Under the pieces are notes generated by a model, which saw only the letters and a list, made by a program, of their open reading frames with translations, was not told the origin of the DNA and ran no database searches. The position numbers were made by a program, and so were the translations under genes. From Paenibacillus pinisoli (lineage in GTDB: Bacteria > Bacillota > Bacilli > Paenibacillales > Paenibacillaceae), in the NCBI RefSeq assembly GCF_003605435.1, contig NZ_QXQB01000003.1, forward strand, positions 1 to 64,000: DNA of 64,000 nucleotides. The letters run 5' to 3'. Positions 41,792 through 49,984 of the stretch are shown one piece after another (position 1 is the first letter of the stretch; each line of letters begins with the position of its first letter).

Positions 41792-42952
41792 TCATGCTCG
41801 GCCTCCCCGATCCGCTTGCGGCGGATACCAATATCCGCGAATGCCGCGTTCCAGTCTCATTAAAGCCTCCAGATAATAATAGTCGCCCCAGATAATGAAG
41901 TCATCCGGCGCAATGTTGCCCCTGACATAATACGAGCCATGTCTCAGAAGTCCTTCCGCCTCAGGATCGCCCATCGTCGAATACCGCTCGATTAACGAAT
42001 CGATGGAAGCCGTTAAGCCTGACCAAAGCTCGCTCCTATCGGAATCGTCCGCAGGCAGATGCTCCAACAGCTCCTGCAGGCCGGCGGCGACGATCGCGGA
42101 GGCCGAGCTGTCCCGGTAAGTATCCGGACAGACAGGGGCATGGAAGTCCCAATAAGCGACATGATCCTCCGGCAAGCGGCGCAGAAAATAAAGCGCCATC
42201 CGCTTCGACGTATCCAAATAGGCTTGGTCGCCCGTATAGCGGTAAGCCAGCGCAAAGCCGTATACGCCCCACGCCTGCCCGCGCGTCCAGGTGGAGCCGT
42301 TGCTGTAGCCCTGATGCGTCGTGCCTCCGATCGGCTCGCCATTCTCTTGATTGAATATAAAAGTATGATAAGAACTGTCGTCACCGCGTACCAGATAGCG
42401 TCTTGTCAACTCCGCTTGCCTTACGGCAGCTTGACGGAAGCGCTCCTCGCCGGTCTCATTCGCAGCCCAGAAGAGCAGCGGCAGATTGAGCAGGCAATCG
42501 ATAATGATGCGGCCGCCTTGCGCCTCATCGCCGGCCGGCCCCCAGGCTTGAATGTACCCGCCGCCTGCCTCCCGCCAGCGCTCCATCAGCTTATCCGCCG
42601 CGCGCAGCGCAAGCTCACGGGCATCCTCATGGCCCAGCACGAACCATTCCGCCTTCGCCGACAACGAATACAGGAAGCCGATATCGTGATGGTCCAGCAC
42701 AGTATTATGCTCCAGCCTTTGACGGAAGCTCTCTGTCACCTTCCGAGCCGCATCGGCAAATGCCCCATCGCCGCTATATTCATAGCACAGCCACAGCATT
42801 CCCGGCCAAAAGCCGTTCGTCCAATCCTCGTTTTCAATACGTTCATAGGGGCCCCCGCCGCTTCCGACATGAGGAAACTTCCCGCCAAAGGCATCCATAT
42901 TCCGTCTGACTCTTGCGACGGCATCCTCAATAGCCTGCTTGCGCATTCTCAT
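41792..42952 (-). CDS. ugl: unsaturated glucuronyl hydrolase (GH88)
   Basis: 386 residues, no signal peptide, so cytoplasmic. The alpha6/alpha6 barrel carries the GH88 catalytic pair: Asp90 in HHDIGFLY and Asp152 in IIDCLLNLPLL (Asp88 and Asp149 in the Bacillus sp. GL1 enzyme), plus TWTRGQAWGVYG. It hydrates and removes the 4,5-unsaturated uronic acid left by lyases at oligosaccharide ends. ATG 42952 is used with GGGAG close upstream; ATG 42946 is an alternative. It follows the yesN gene by 180 bp and has its own copy of the locus operator. Confidence 0.92.
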   Translation of the reverse strand: MRMRKQAIEDAVARVRRNMDAFGGKFPHVGSGGGPYERIENEDWTNGFWPGMLWLCYEYSGDGAFADAARKVTESFRQRLEHNTVLDHHDIGFLYSLSAKAEWFVLGHEDARELALRAADKLMERWREAGGGYIQAWGPAGDEAQGGRIIIDCLLNLPLLFWAANETGEERFRQAAVRQAELTRRYLVRGDDSSYHTFIFNQENGEPIGGTTHQGYSNGSTWTRGQAWGVYGFALAYRYTGDQAYLDTSKRMALYFLRRLPEDHVAYWDFHAPVCPDTYRDSSASAIVAAGLQELLEHLPADDSDRSELWSGLTASIDSLIERYSTMGDPEAEGLLRHGSYYVRGNIAPDDFIIWGDYYYLEALMRLERGIRGYWYPPQADRGGRA

Positions 42953-43016
42953 CACTCTCCCAAGCTTTCCCGTTTGCTCAGCATTGTACCGTTTCCGCGC
43001 TCCGCGACCTAGGGCG

Positions 43017-43046
43017 TATTTTTGCTCCGATGTGCACTATTTTGAT
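43017..43046. promoter_or_regulatory. shared locus element, copy 4 (GH88)
   Basis: Plus strand GTGCA-CTAT-TTTGAT at 43032-43046, in the 180-bp gap upstream of the GH88 gene. Confidence 0.55.
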
Positions 43047-43131
43047 CCTGCATGCAACATGCGCCGTATACCGCCTATCTATTGCATTCTATGAGGCAAG
43101 GAGGGCAAAAAAATCCCGGAAGACCGGAAAA

Positions 43132-44712
43132 TTATTTTTCCCGATACTCCCGGGGCGTTGTGCCCATATATTTTTTGAAAACCTTGGAGAAATAGGTGCG
43201 GTCCGAATAGCCGAGCTTCAGCGCTACCATCTCGACCGATTCTTCTCTCTGCTCCAGCATGCGGGCCGCTACTCCCATCTTGTGGCGATGCAAGTAATCG
43301 GTAAAGTTCTCTCCCGTCAGCCGCTTGAAATAGCGGGAGAAGTAGCTGGAGTTGAGGCAAAGATGATTGGCCGCATCAATTGATGTAATATTGTCGAACA
43401 AGTGGTCTGCGATGTAATGGTCGATTTCTTGCAGCTTGGGCTCCTTGTTGACGCCTTCCTCTTCTGCCGCGCGAATATCCAGCAGCCGCTCCAGCCTCCA
43501 GCGGAGCATGCCCATCGTATCTTCCAGCGTCCCCGTTCCCTGCAGGCAGGCATAATATTGCTCGCTGACCGTATGCGGCGCATATTGCAGCTCCAGCAGA
43601 CGCAGCAGCTGCACGGTGAACTGGATTAGCTCCGCAGAGTCGATCCCGCGGCTGCGCGCAGTCTCGGCCGCGCTCTCCAGGCTGTACAGAAGCTTGCTCC
43701 GGTCACTCTCCCGTACGGCGTCGGAGATTTCCCGCTTCTGCTGCTCCAGGAAGCTGCCAAGCGGATAGAGGAAGGGTTCTTCCTTGCTCCCAGACCAGGA
43801 CAACAGCGCGCCCGGAACGTAATAGCTTCTCTCCTTGAGCCGCAGCAGCCGCTTGTAAGCCGGCCCGATATCGCCCGCCTCAAGCTTGCTCGGACCGCAC
43901 AGCATCCGCACTTGCACCTGCAAGTATTGGCTGCACCGCTCCTGCACTTCCTTTAGATAGTCCTGCATCCGCTGCTCATAATTGACCGTCAGGGAAGGCT
44001 TGTAATTATGCAAAGCGACCAGCCCGCTCTCTTCGTCGAATACCGTAATGCCCTCATAGCCTTTGGCTACCTCGCTGGCAATATTGTAGACCGAATACCG
44101 GATGAGATGGATGTCCTTCGCTTCATAGCGCGGAAGCAGCGAGGCGTATTCCAGCATGCCTAGCGCCAGCATATAGGATGGATAATGCCATGCGATGCCA
44201 AGCCGCTTCGCCGCCGCAATATGAGCTCCCGTATCTCCGCCCTTCACCAGCTGGCGGAACAAAGAGAGCTTCAGCACATCGGCATTGCGGAGCAGATCAT
44301 CGCGGTAGGAGATTTGGTCCGGCAGCTGGACGGCGGAGCGGAGGCTTTGGACACAGCCCCGCAGGCTGGCCTCCAGCTGCTCCGACGTCAGCTCGTCCTT
44401 GATCAGATAATCATTGGCGTTCAGCGTCAATGCCTTCTTCGCATAATAGAAATCTTCATGGCAGGTCAGGAAGATGATGCGCGTCTCGGGGCTTTGCCGC
44501 TTGAACTCAGCCGCCAGCTCCAGGCCGTTCATCTTCGGCAGGCCGATATCGGATATGACGATATCCGGCTTCAGCTCGCGGAACAGCTGAAGCGCCTTGA
44601 CGCTGGAGTACGTATCGCCGCAGACCTGCAGTCCAAGCTCCTTCCAATCGATCAGCTGGCGCAAATATTTGAGCATCGGCACATCATCGTCAATGAGCAT
44701 TACTTTGTACAT
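43132..44712 (-). CDS. YesN-type response regulator with AraC DNA-binding domain
   Basis: 526 residues: receiver domain (about 1-120) with IDDD, phospho-acceptor Asp55 in VISDIGLPKMNG, Thr83 and Lys105; a long central region of the YesN type; a C-terminal AraC helix-turn-helix pair (about 420-525, with ISEEG-like helix and GYSDRTYFSKVFKKYMG). It is phosphorylated by the adjacent YesM-type kinase (6 bp away) and is the natural candidate to bind the repeated GTGCA-N4-TTTGAC elements of the locus. GGGGAG precedes the ATG. Confidence 0.93.
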   Translation of the reverse strand: MYKVMLIDDDVPMLKYLRQLIDWKELGLQVCGDTYSSVKALQLFRELKPDIVISDIGLPKMNGLELAAEFKRQSPETRIIFLTCHEDFYYAKKALTLNANDYLIKDELTSEQLEASLRGCVQSLRSAVQLPDQISYRDDLLRNADVLKLSLFRQLVKGGDTGAHIAAAKRLGIAWHYPSYMLALGMLEYASLLPRYEAKDIHLIRYSVYNIASEVAKGYEGITVFDEESGLVALHNYKPSLTVNYEQRMQDYLKEVQERCSQYLQVQVRMLCGPSKLEAGDIGPAYKRLLRLKERSYYVPGALLSWSGSKEEPFLYPLGSFLEQQKREISDAVRESDRSKLLYSLESAAETARSRGIDSAELIQFTVQLLRLLELQYAPHTVSEQYYACLQGTGTLEDTMGMLRWRLERLLDIRAAEEEGVNKEPKLQEIDHYIADHLFDNITSIDAANHLCLNSSYFSRYFKRLTGENFTDYLHRHKMGVAARMLEQREESVEMVALKLGYSDRTYFSKVFKKYMGTTPREYREK

Positions 44713-44718
44713 CTTAAG

Positions 44719-46440
44719 TCACACTCCCCTTTCCGCAGGCGATCCATTCTCCGGTATTCGAATCTCGGCCACTATGCCGCTCTCCCGGCCTCTGGCAAGC
44801 TTAAGCTCCGCCTTTGAACCGTAAGCCAGCTGCAGGCCCTGATAGACGCTAATAAGGCCGACCCGCTCATAGGATGCATGCTCGGACGCCTCCAGCGGGT
44901 CGAACAGCTTGTTCAAATTCGCAAGCTTCTCGTCCGGCATGCCGCCGCCGTTATCCGTCAGTGAAATGACAACTATGCCCGACTCTTCCTCACGGCGAAC
45001 CGTAATCCCGATGCGGGCCTCTTCCTCCAGCTCCGCAAAGCCGTGCACAATCGCATTCTCCGCCAAAGGCTGCAGCAGCAGCTTCGGAAGCATCACATCC
45101 TCCAGCTCCGCTGGAATATCGGTCACGAATGCGATGTGCCTGTCATTGCGCATCTCCATGATCTCGATGTAATGCTGCAGCAGCTGGCATTCCTTCTTCA
45201 CTGTAGAGGGCTCATTCACCTTCATATACGCGCGCAGCAGGCTCATAAGCGCATCAATCTTCATGCTGTGCTCGCGGTCGTTCTGGACGGCAAGGCTGCA
45301 TTTGATTGAATTAAGCGTGTTCAGCAAGAAATGCGGCCGGATCTTGGAGAAGATTGCCTGCATCTCCATAACCCGCTTCTGCTCCTGCTCCTGCTCGATA
45401 TCGGCAATCAGCTGATTGATCCGATCCAGCATATCGTTCAGCGTACCGCCCAGGGCATTAATCTCATCCTTGCCCCTGACCGGATAGCGCACGGTGTAGT
45501 TGCCTTCGCCGAATTGACGTGCAACCGCTTCCAACTTGCGAATTGGACGGTGCAAGCCTCTGGCCATCAGCAGCGACAGCAGGTAGAAGCAGGCGACGAA
45601 GGCCACGATCAGCATAGCGCTGGCAAAATAGGTTTTGGAGATTTGGCCAAGCACATTTTGTTCCGGCAGATCATAGATGAGCCGCCAGTTCGTTCTCGAT
45701 ATGGTCACCTCGCTGCGGACGGAGCTGATCTGATCCTCCTCCAGCAGAGACGCATCCCCGGCAATCAACGCGCCTTTGGTGTCAAGCAGCGCATAGGAGC
45801 CTGAGCTGGTCTGGCTGAACAGCTTCTCGAAGTATCCCTTGGAGATGCCAATGACGATCGAGGCCATATATTCATCAGCGCGGTAGTCGCGCATCGCTCT
45901 TGCCGCATAATAGTATTCATTCTCGCCTTGCCGCTCGCCATGCGCCATGCCGAGCCACTGGACACGTCCCGATATCGTCGTATCAAGCCCTTCCTTCACC
46001 TGATTCCAGTGATGCTCCAAATAGTCCATGCCCCCCGGGCTTTCCGCTGAGGGAATAATAAATCCGTCGGGATTGACCAGGAACATATGCAGCTCCGAGT
46101 TCAGCGCCTTCATCGATATCGGTCCAAAGCTGTCCTTCAGCGCGATATATTGCTCATAGTCATTATATTGCTCAATGCCCTTCATCGTCATAAAATGCTT
46201 CAGCCGGGGCCGAAGATTCGCATCCTGAATCATAAAGTCGGATGCAAATACGAGGTCATCCACCGTCTTGGCGATATCGCGCGCCATCACATTCAGCGTC
46301 CCCTGGTTGGAGGCGCGAATCTTATCGACAATATTGTTTTTTGTCGTATGGTAAGACAGCAGCGATACCGCTATAAGCGGCAGCAGCACCAGGATCAGGA
46401 ACGAAAGCTGGATTCGCCTGTAGTATGAAAATTGAAACAT
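44719..46440 (-). CDS. YesM-type sensor histidine kinase
   Basis: 573 residues: an N-terminal helix (about 10-32), an extracellular Cache-like sensor (about 33-280), a second helix (about 283-305), HAMP, a His_kinase domain with the phospho-His in FSKIRPHFLLNTLNSIK, and a HATPase domain with ENAIVHGF and DNGGGMP. It probably senses an extracellular saccharide or the loaded binding protein. ATG 46440 is preferred (GGAGG 6 nt upstream) over ATG 46446. It is 6 bp upstream of the yesN gene. Confidence 0.93.
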   Translation of the reverse strand: MFQFSYYRRIQLSFLILVLLPLIAVSLLSYHTTKNNIVDKIRASNQGTLNVMARDIAKTVDDLVFASDFMIQDANLRPRLKHFMTMKGIEQYNDYEQYIALKDSFGPISMKALNSELHMFLVNPDGFIIPSAESPGGMDYLEHHWNQVKEGLDTTISGRVQWLGMAHGERQGENEYYYAARAMRDYRADEYMASIVIGISKGYFEKLFSQTSSGSYALLDTKGALIAGDASLLEEDQISSVRSEVTISRTNWRLIYDLPEQNVLGQISKTYFASAMLIVAFVACFYLLSLLMARGLHRPIRKLEAVARQFGEGNYTVRYPVRGKDEINALGGTLNDMLDRINQLIADIEQEQEQKRVMEMQAIFSKIRPHFLLNTLNSIKCSLAVQNDREHSMKIDALMSLLRAYMKVNEPSTVKKECQLLQHYIEIMEMRNDRHIAFVTDIPAELEDVMLPKLLLQPLAENAIVHGFAELEEEARIGITVRREEESGIVVISLTDNGGGMPDEKLANLNKLFDPLEASEHASYERVGLISVYQGLQLAYGSKAELKLARGRESGIVAEIRIPENGSPAERGV

Positions 46441-46463
46441 GCCCATCCTCCTCCCGCCTATCC

Positions 46464-46492
46464 ATTATACTGGCCGCCCTCTGTCATGAACA
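46464..46492 (-). promoter_or_regulatory. candidate promoter of the yesM-yesN pair
   Basis: A perfect TATAAT on the minus strand (46469-46464) with a weak -35 TGTTCA 17 bp upstream, about 25 bp before the kinase start. It lies after the terminator of the binding-protein gene and lacks the shared locus element. Confidence 0.4.
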
Positions 46493-46503
46493 GAGAGATG
46501 AAA

Positions 46504-46537
46504 GGGAAAAGGGAACATCCGCATAAGGGATGTTCCC
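46504..46537 (-). terminator. terminator after the solute-binding protein gene
   Basis: Stem GGGAACATCC / GGATGTTCCC followed on the minus strand by TTTTCCCTTTC. Confidence 0.8.
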
Positions 46538-46559
46538 GGGCGCTGGAGAAGCCGCCTTC

Positions 46560-47927
46560 TTATTTGCTGTTCTTCTGAATCACTTTATTCGCTTCGTCAA
46601 CCATCCACTTCTGAGCTTCATCAGCCGACTGGTTGCTAAGAATGAATTTGCTGAAGCCGTCTGTCAGAATCTGATCCAGCTCCTTGTCGTACGATACCAC
46701 TACATTGGAAGCCGGCAGCGGCTTGATCTCATCCGTGAACAGCGTATACATCAGGGAATCCAGATCGTACAGCTCCTTGTTCTCCCCGATCAGGCGCTCG
46801 ACAATCGGCTTCGCGTCGCCCTTGATCCAGCCCGGAAGCTCGATACGCGCTTCGCTTAGATTCGTTGAGATGAAACGCGCGAATTTGTAGGACTCTTCCT
46901 TATGCTTGGAGTTTGCCCCGATCGATACAAAGTTGCCGCCGATGAATACGGACGGATCTGCTCCCTCAGAAGGCAGCGGCACAGGCGCTATAGCCGTCTT
47001 GAAGGTATGCGGGTATTTCTCCGTATCGCCGATCTCCGAGATCATCCAGCTTCCCGTCAGCATCATCGCAGCCTTGCCGTCGAAGAACTCCGTGCGGTAA
47101 GCCAGCTTCGCGCCGATGACATCCGAGTAAGGCTTGGCCGATTTGTCTTCCGCTTCCATCGCGCGGCGAAGCTCGAAGAAGTATTTGAACGTAGGATCGC
47201 TAAAGTTGGTCTCGCCTTCCTCCGTCAAGAACGGATGGCGCATATTCACTTGCGCTGCAGGGTTCATGTACAGCGGCCAGCTATGGAAATAAGCTCCGTA
47301 TTGCTTCGTGCCGTTGTTGTCCTTCGTCAGCTTTTTGGCATAGTCGCGGAAGTCGTCCCATGTCCAGCCTGCCTTCGGAACTTCCAGTCCCGCTTCATCC
47401 AGCGCATCTTTGTTGAGCACAATAAAGTTCGTGGTTGCATTGGTCTGAATGCCGTAATAGTTGTCGTTCATTTTAGGGTTAACCATATATTCTTCATCCG
47501 GCTTGAGGCCATCCGCCGCATAGAAATCGTTGAGCGGAGCTAGCACGCCATTCTGGGCGCGGGCGAACAATTCGGATGCGTTCGGGAAGGCGATCAGATC
47601 GACCTGCTCTTCAGAAGCGACAAGGAAGTCGAGCTTCTTCATCGTCTCCAGCGAGTTGCCCGGCACCAGCGAAACCGACTCGACGCGAATATTCGGATTC
47701 TCTGCCTCGAACTGCTTGATATATTCGGCAGTCGTCTGGGCCTGCACATCATTGTCCCAGTTGAAATACCGGATCGTTACTTTCTCTTGAGCCGCCGGCT
47801 CCGAGCTGGACTTCGGAGCGGTTGTGCCGCTGTTTCCTTTGCTGTCGCCTGTCGATGACGAGCATCCGGCCAATACCGTTACAGCAAGCAGGATGACGCT
47901 TAATAGCAATGTCGCGTGCTTCTTCAT
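46560..47927 (-). CDS. ABC sugar-binding lipoprotein
   Basis: 455 residues. A lipoprotein signal with lipobox LAGC, a Ser/Gly/Thr linker, then an extracellular solute-binding domain of family 1 type (RYFNWDNDVQAQTTAEYIKQFEAENPNI; MLTGSWMISEI). It captures oligosaccharides for the two permeases upstream. In context the ligand is probably an unsaturated or uronic-acid oligosaccharide. GGGGGA precedes the ATG. It has its own upstream element and a terminator behind it, so it can be expressed above the permeases. Confidence 0.92.
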   Translation of the reverse strand: MKKHATLLLSVILLAVTVLAGCSSSTGDSKGNSGTTAPKSSSEPAAQEKVTIRYFNWDNDVQAQTTAEYIKQFEAENPNIRVESVSLVPGNSLETMKKLDFLVASEEQVDLIAFPNASELFARAQNGVLAPLNDFYAADGLKPDEEYMVNPKMNDNYYGIQTNATTNFIVLNKDALDEAGLEVPKAGWTWDDFRDYAKKLTKDNNGTKQYGAYFHSWPLYMNPAAQVNMRHPFLTEEGETNFSDPTFKYFFELRRAMEAEDKSAKPYSDVIGAKLAYRTEFFDGKAAMMLTGSWMISEIGDTEKYPHTFKTAIAPVPLPSEGADPSVFIGGNFVSIGANSKHKEESYKFARFISTNLSEARIELPGWIKGDAKPIVERLIGENKELYDLDSLMYTLFTDEIKPLPASNVVVSYDKELDQILTDGFSKFILSNQSADEAQKWMVDEANKVIQKNSK

Positions 47928-47950
47928 GTTATTTCCCCCTGAACATAAAT

Positions 47951-47965
47951 TTGTTAGCGCTGCCG
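47951..47965. promoter_or_regulatory. possible weak cre site before the binding-protein gene
   Basis: TTGTTAGCGCTGCCG carries the AGCGCT core but deviates from the cre consensus at two positions. It lies about 25 bp upstream of the coding start. Confidence 0.35.
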
Positions 47966-48013
47966 CGATTACATGACTGATTATATAGCCGCCGCTCTTA
48001 ACGGGGTGTGTAC

Positions 48014-48043
48014 AATTTGATTCTATACGTGCAAAGATTTGAC
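48014..48043. promoter_or_regulatory. shared locus element, copy 3 (binding protein)
   Basis: Plus strand GTGCA-AAGA-TTTGAC at 48029-48043, about 85 bp upstream of the binding-protein start. Confidence 0.65.
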
Positions 48044-48062
48044 TTTATCGCGGGACCGCCCG

Positions 48063-48899
48063 TTATCCCTTTACGCCGCCGAGCGAGATGCCTTTGATGA
48101 CATGCTTTTGCAGCAGGATAAAGATAATGACCAGCGGAATGATCGCAGACAAGGAGGCCATCATCAGCACAGCGAAGTTGTCCGCATAGTCGTCGCGGAA
48201 CAACTGGATGCCAAGCGTAATGGGATACAGCTTCTTGTCGAGCAGGAAGATCAGCGGATTCTGATAGTCATTCCAGGTCCAGATGAACTTGATAATGCCG
48301 ACAGTCGCCAGAATCGGCTTGCACAGCGGCAATATGATCTTCCAGAAGATCGTGAAGTAACCCGCCCCGTCCATCTTGGCCGCTTCCAGAAAGTCATTAT
48401 GGATGCTTGCCATGAACTGGCGCATCAGGAAGGTGAAGTAGATCGAGAACATGCCCATGACAATAAGTCCGGTATGTGTATTATACAGCCCAAGCCACTT
48501 CATCAACAGGAAGCGCGGTACCAGCGTCGCCTGTTCTGGAATAATCATGAACGACAGCAGCAGCGCAAAGACAAAGCCGCGTCCCCGGAATTGCATCTTG
48601 GTAAAGGCGAAAGCCGCCATGGAGCTGATGATCATCGTAATGGCCGTCATCAGAATAGCCAGCTTCAATGAGTTGAAGTAGAACAGGTGGAAGGGAACAT
48701 TGCCCATCCATACTGCCTTGAAGTTGCCGACGGCGTTCCACGCCTGCGGGATCCACTGGATCGGGAAGGCCATAACATCCTTCTCATATTTGAACGCGGC
48801 GGAGATCATCCAGATCAGCGGCACAAGAAAGACTACCGAGAAGGCGCCCATAAGTACCGTCGTGATCAGCTTGGTTATCTTGTTTTTGGTCGTATGCAT
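48063..48899 (-). CDS. carbohydrate ABC transporter permease (LplC/MalG type)
   Basis: 278 residues, six membrane helices, with the EAA loop EAAKMDGAGYFTIFWKIILP. It is the second channel subunit. GGAGC lies upstream of the ATG and it starts 21 bp after the first permease gene. Together they need an ATPase, which is not in the window; Bacillota carriers of this type usually share a common MsmX-like ATPase (known for the family). Confidence 0.93.
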   Translation of the reverse strand: MHTTKNKITKLITTVLMGAFSVVFLVPLIWMISAAFKYEKDVMAFPIQWIPQAWNAVGNFKAVWMGNVPFHLFYFNSLKLAILMTAITMIISSMAAFAFTKMQFRGRGFVFALLLSFMIIPEQATLVPRFLLMKWLGLYNTHTGLIVMGMFSIYFTFLMRQFMASIHNDFLEAAKMDGAGYFTIFWKIILPLCKPILATVGIIKFIWTWNDYQNPLIFLLDKKLYPITLGIQLFRDDYADNFAVLMMASLSAIIPLVIIFILLQKHVIKGISLGGVKG

Positions 48900-48919
48900 T
48901 GCTCCGGCTCCTCTCTAGC

Positions 48920-49858
48920 CTAGTCTTGTGCGAATCGCTTCTGCAGCACCCACGTCAGCATCGTCAACAGTCCGACGATCATGAACAGCAGCCAGGACAG
49001 AGCGGACGCGTAGCCCATGCGGAAGTTCTGGAAGCCTTCCTCATAGATGCGGTAGACCAGCACGGTTGACGAGTTGAAGGGTCCTCCCGACGTGAGGAAT
49101 GCCACGATATCGAATACTTTGAAAGAGCCGATCAGCAGCGTTATGAACAGGAAGGTTGTGGTTGGCGCAAGCAGCGGCAGCGTAATTTTGTAAAACTTCT
49201 GAAAGCTGGTAGCGCCGTCTATGCTTGCGGCTTCATACATCTCTTCCGGAATATTCGTCATGCCGGCGAGATAGATGATGATGATATAGCCGACAATCGC
49301 CCATACCGCGATAATCGCAATCGATATTAAGGCGAAGTGAGGATCGGCAAGCCACTTCGGAGGATTGTCGATGCCAAACGAGAAGAGCATCCGGTTAATC
49401 GGGCCCTCTGACGGATGGTAGAGGGCGCTCCATACTGCCCCGATTGCAATGATAGAGGAGATATAAGGGATGAAAAACGCCACTTTGAAGTAGCTTTGGA
49501 AATAGACGCGATTATGGATAATGACCGCCAGTATAAGAGACAAAATCATACTGATCGGAACGGTCATAACCGTATAAATGAGATTGTTGCGAAGAGCCAT
49601 ATGCACCTTCTGGTCGGACAGGATCTCCTTGAAGTTGTCGAAGCCGATTAGCTTCACGGATGATAGTCCGCCCATCAGATTCCACTCGCTAAAGCTCAGA
49701 TATAACGAAAAAAATACGGGAAACACATACAGCAATACGATGCCGATCGCTTCCGGTCCTAGAAACAGCCAGCCGAACAACGCTTCCTTGCGGCTGTTGT
49801 TCCAGTAACGGCGTTTCGGCGCAGGAGCTTCCGCTCCCGCAGGCTTGCTTAATTCCAT
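48920..49858 (-). CDS. carbohydrate ABC transporter permease (LplB/MalF type)
   Basis: 312 residues with six membrane helices after a cytoplasmic N-terminus; EAA loop YEAASIDGATSFQKFYKITLPLL. First permease of the oligosaccharide importer. AGAGGTG precedes the ATG. The gene has its own copy of the locus element 70-100 bp upstream and forms an operon with the LplC-type permease. Confidence 0.93.
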   Translation of the reverse strand: MELSKPAGAEAPAPKRRYWNNSRKEALFGWLFLGPEAIGIVLLYVFPVFFSLYLSFSEWNLMGGLSSVKLIGFDNFKEILSDQKVHMALRNNLIYTVMTVPISMILSLILAVIIHNRVYFQSYFKVAFFIPYISSIIAIGAVWSALYHPSEGPINRMLFSFGIDNPPKWLADPHFALISIAIIAVWAIVGYIIIIYLAGMTNIPEEMYEAASIDGATSFQKFYKITLPLLAPTTTFLFITLLIGSFKVFDIVAFLTSGGPFNSSTVLVYRIYEEGFQNFRMGYASALSWLLFMIVGLLTMLTWVLQKRFAQD

Positions 49859-49927
49859 AAGGGTTCACCTCTGCCATCTGTTGTAGTGTCTTCATATTAA
49901 GCGGATGGCCGGCCGGCCACAGGCAAG

Positions 49928-49957
49928 AATTCTGACTGAAACGTGCATTTTTTTGAC
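49928..49957. promoter_or_regulatory. shared locus element, copy 1 (permeases)
   Basis: Plus strand AATTCTGAC, then GTGCA-TTTT-TTTGAC at 49943-49957. It is nearly identical to copy 2 before kduI, both in the core and in the AATTCTGAC flank 15 bp away. Confidence 0.7.
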
Positions 49958-49984
49958 CTGCGGCCGGTATTCGGCATGAGGCGA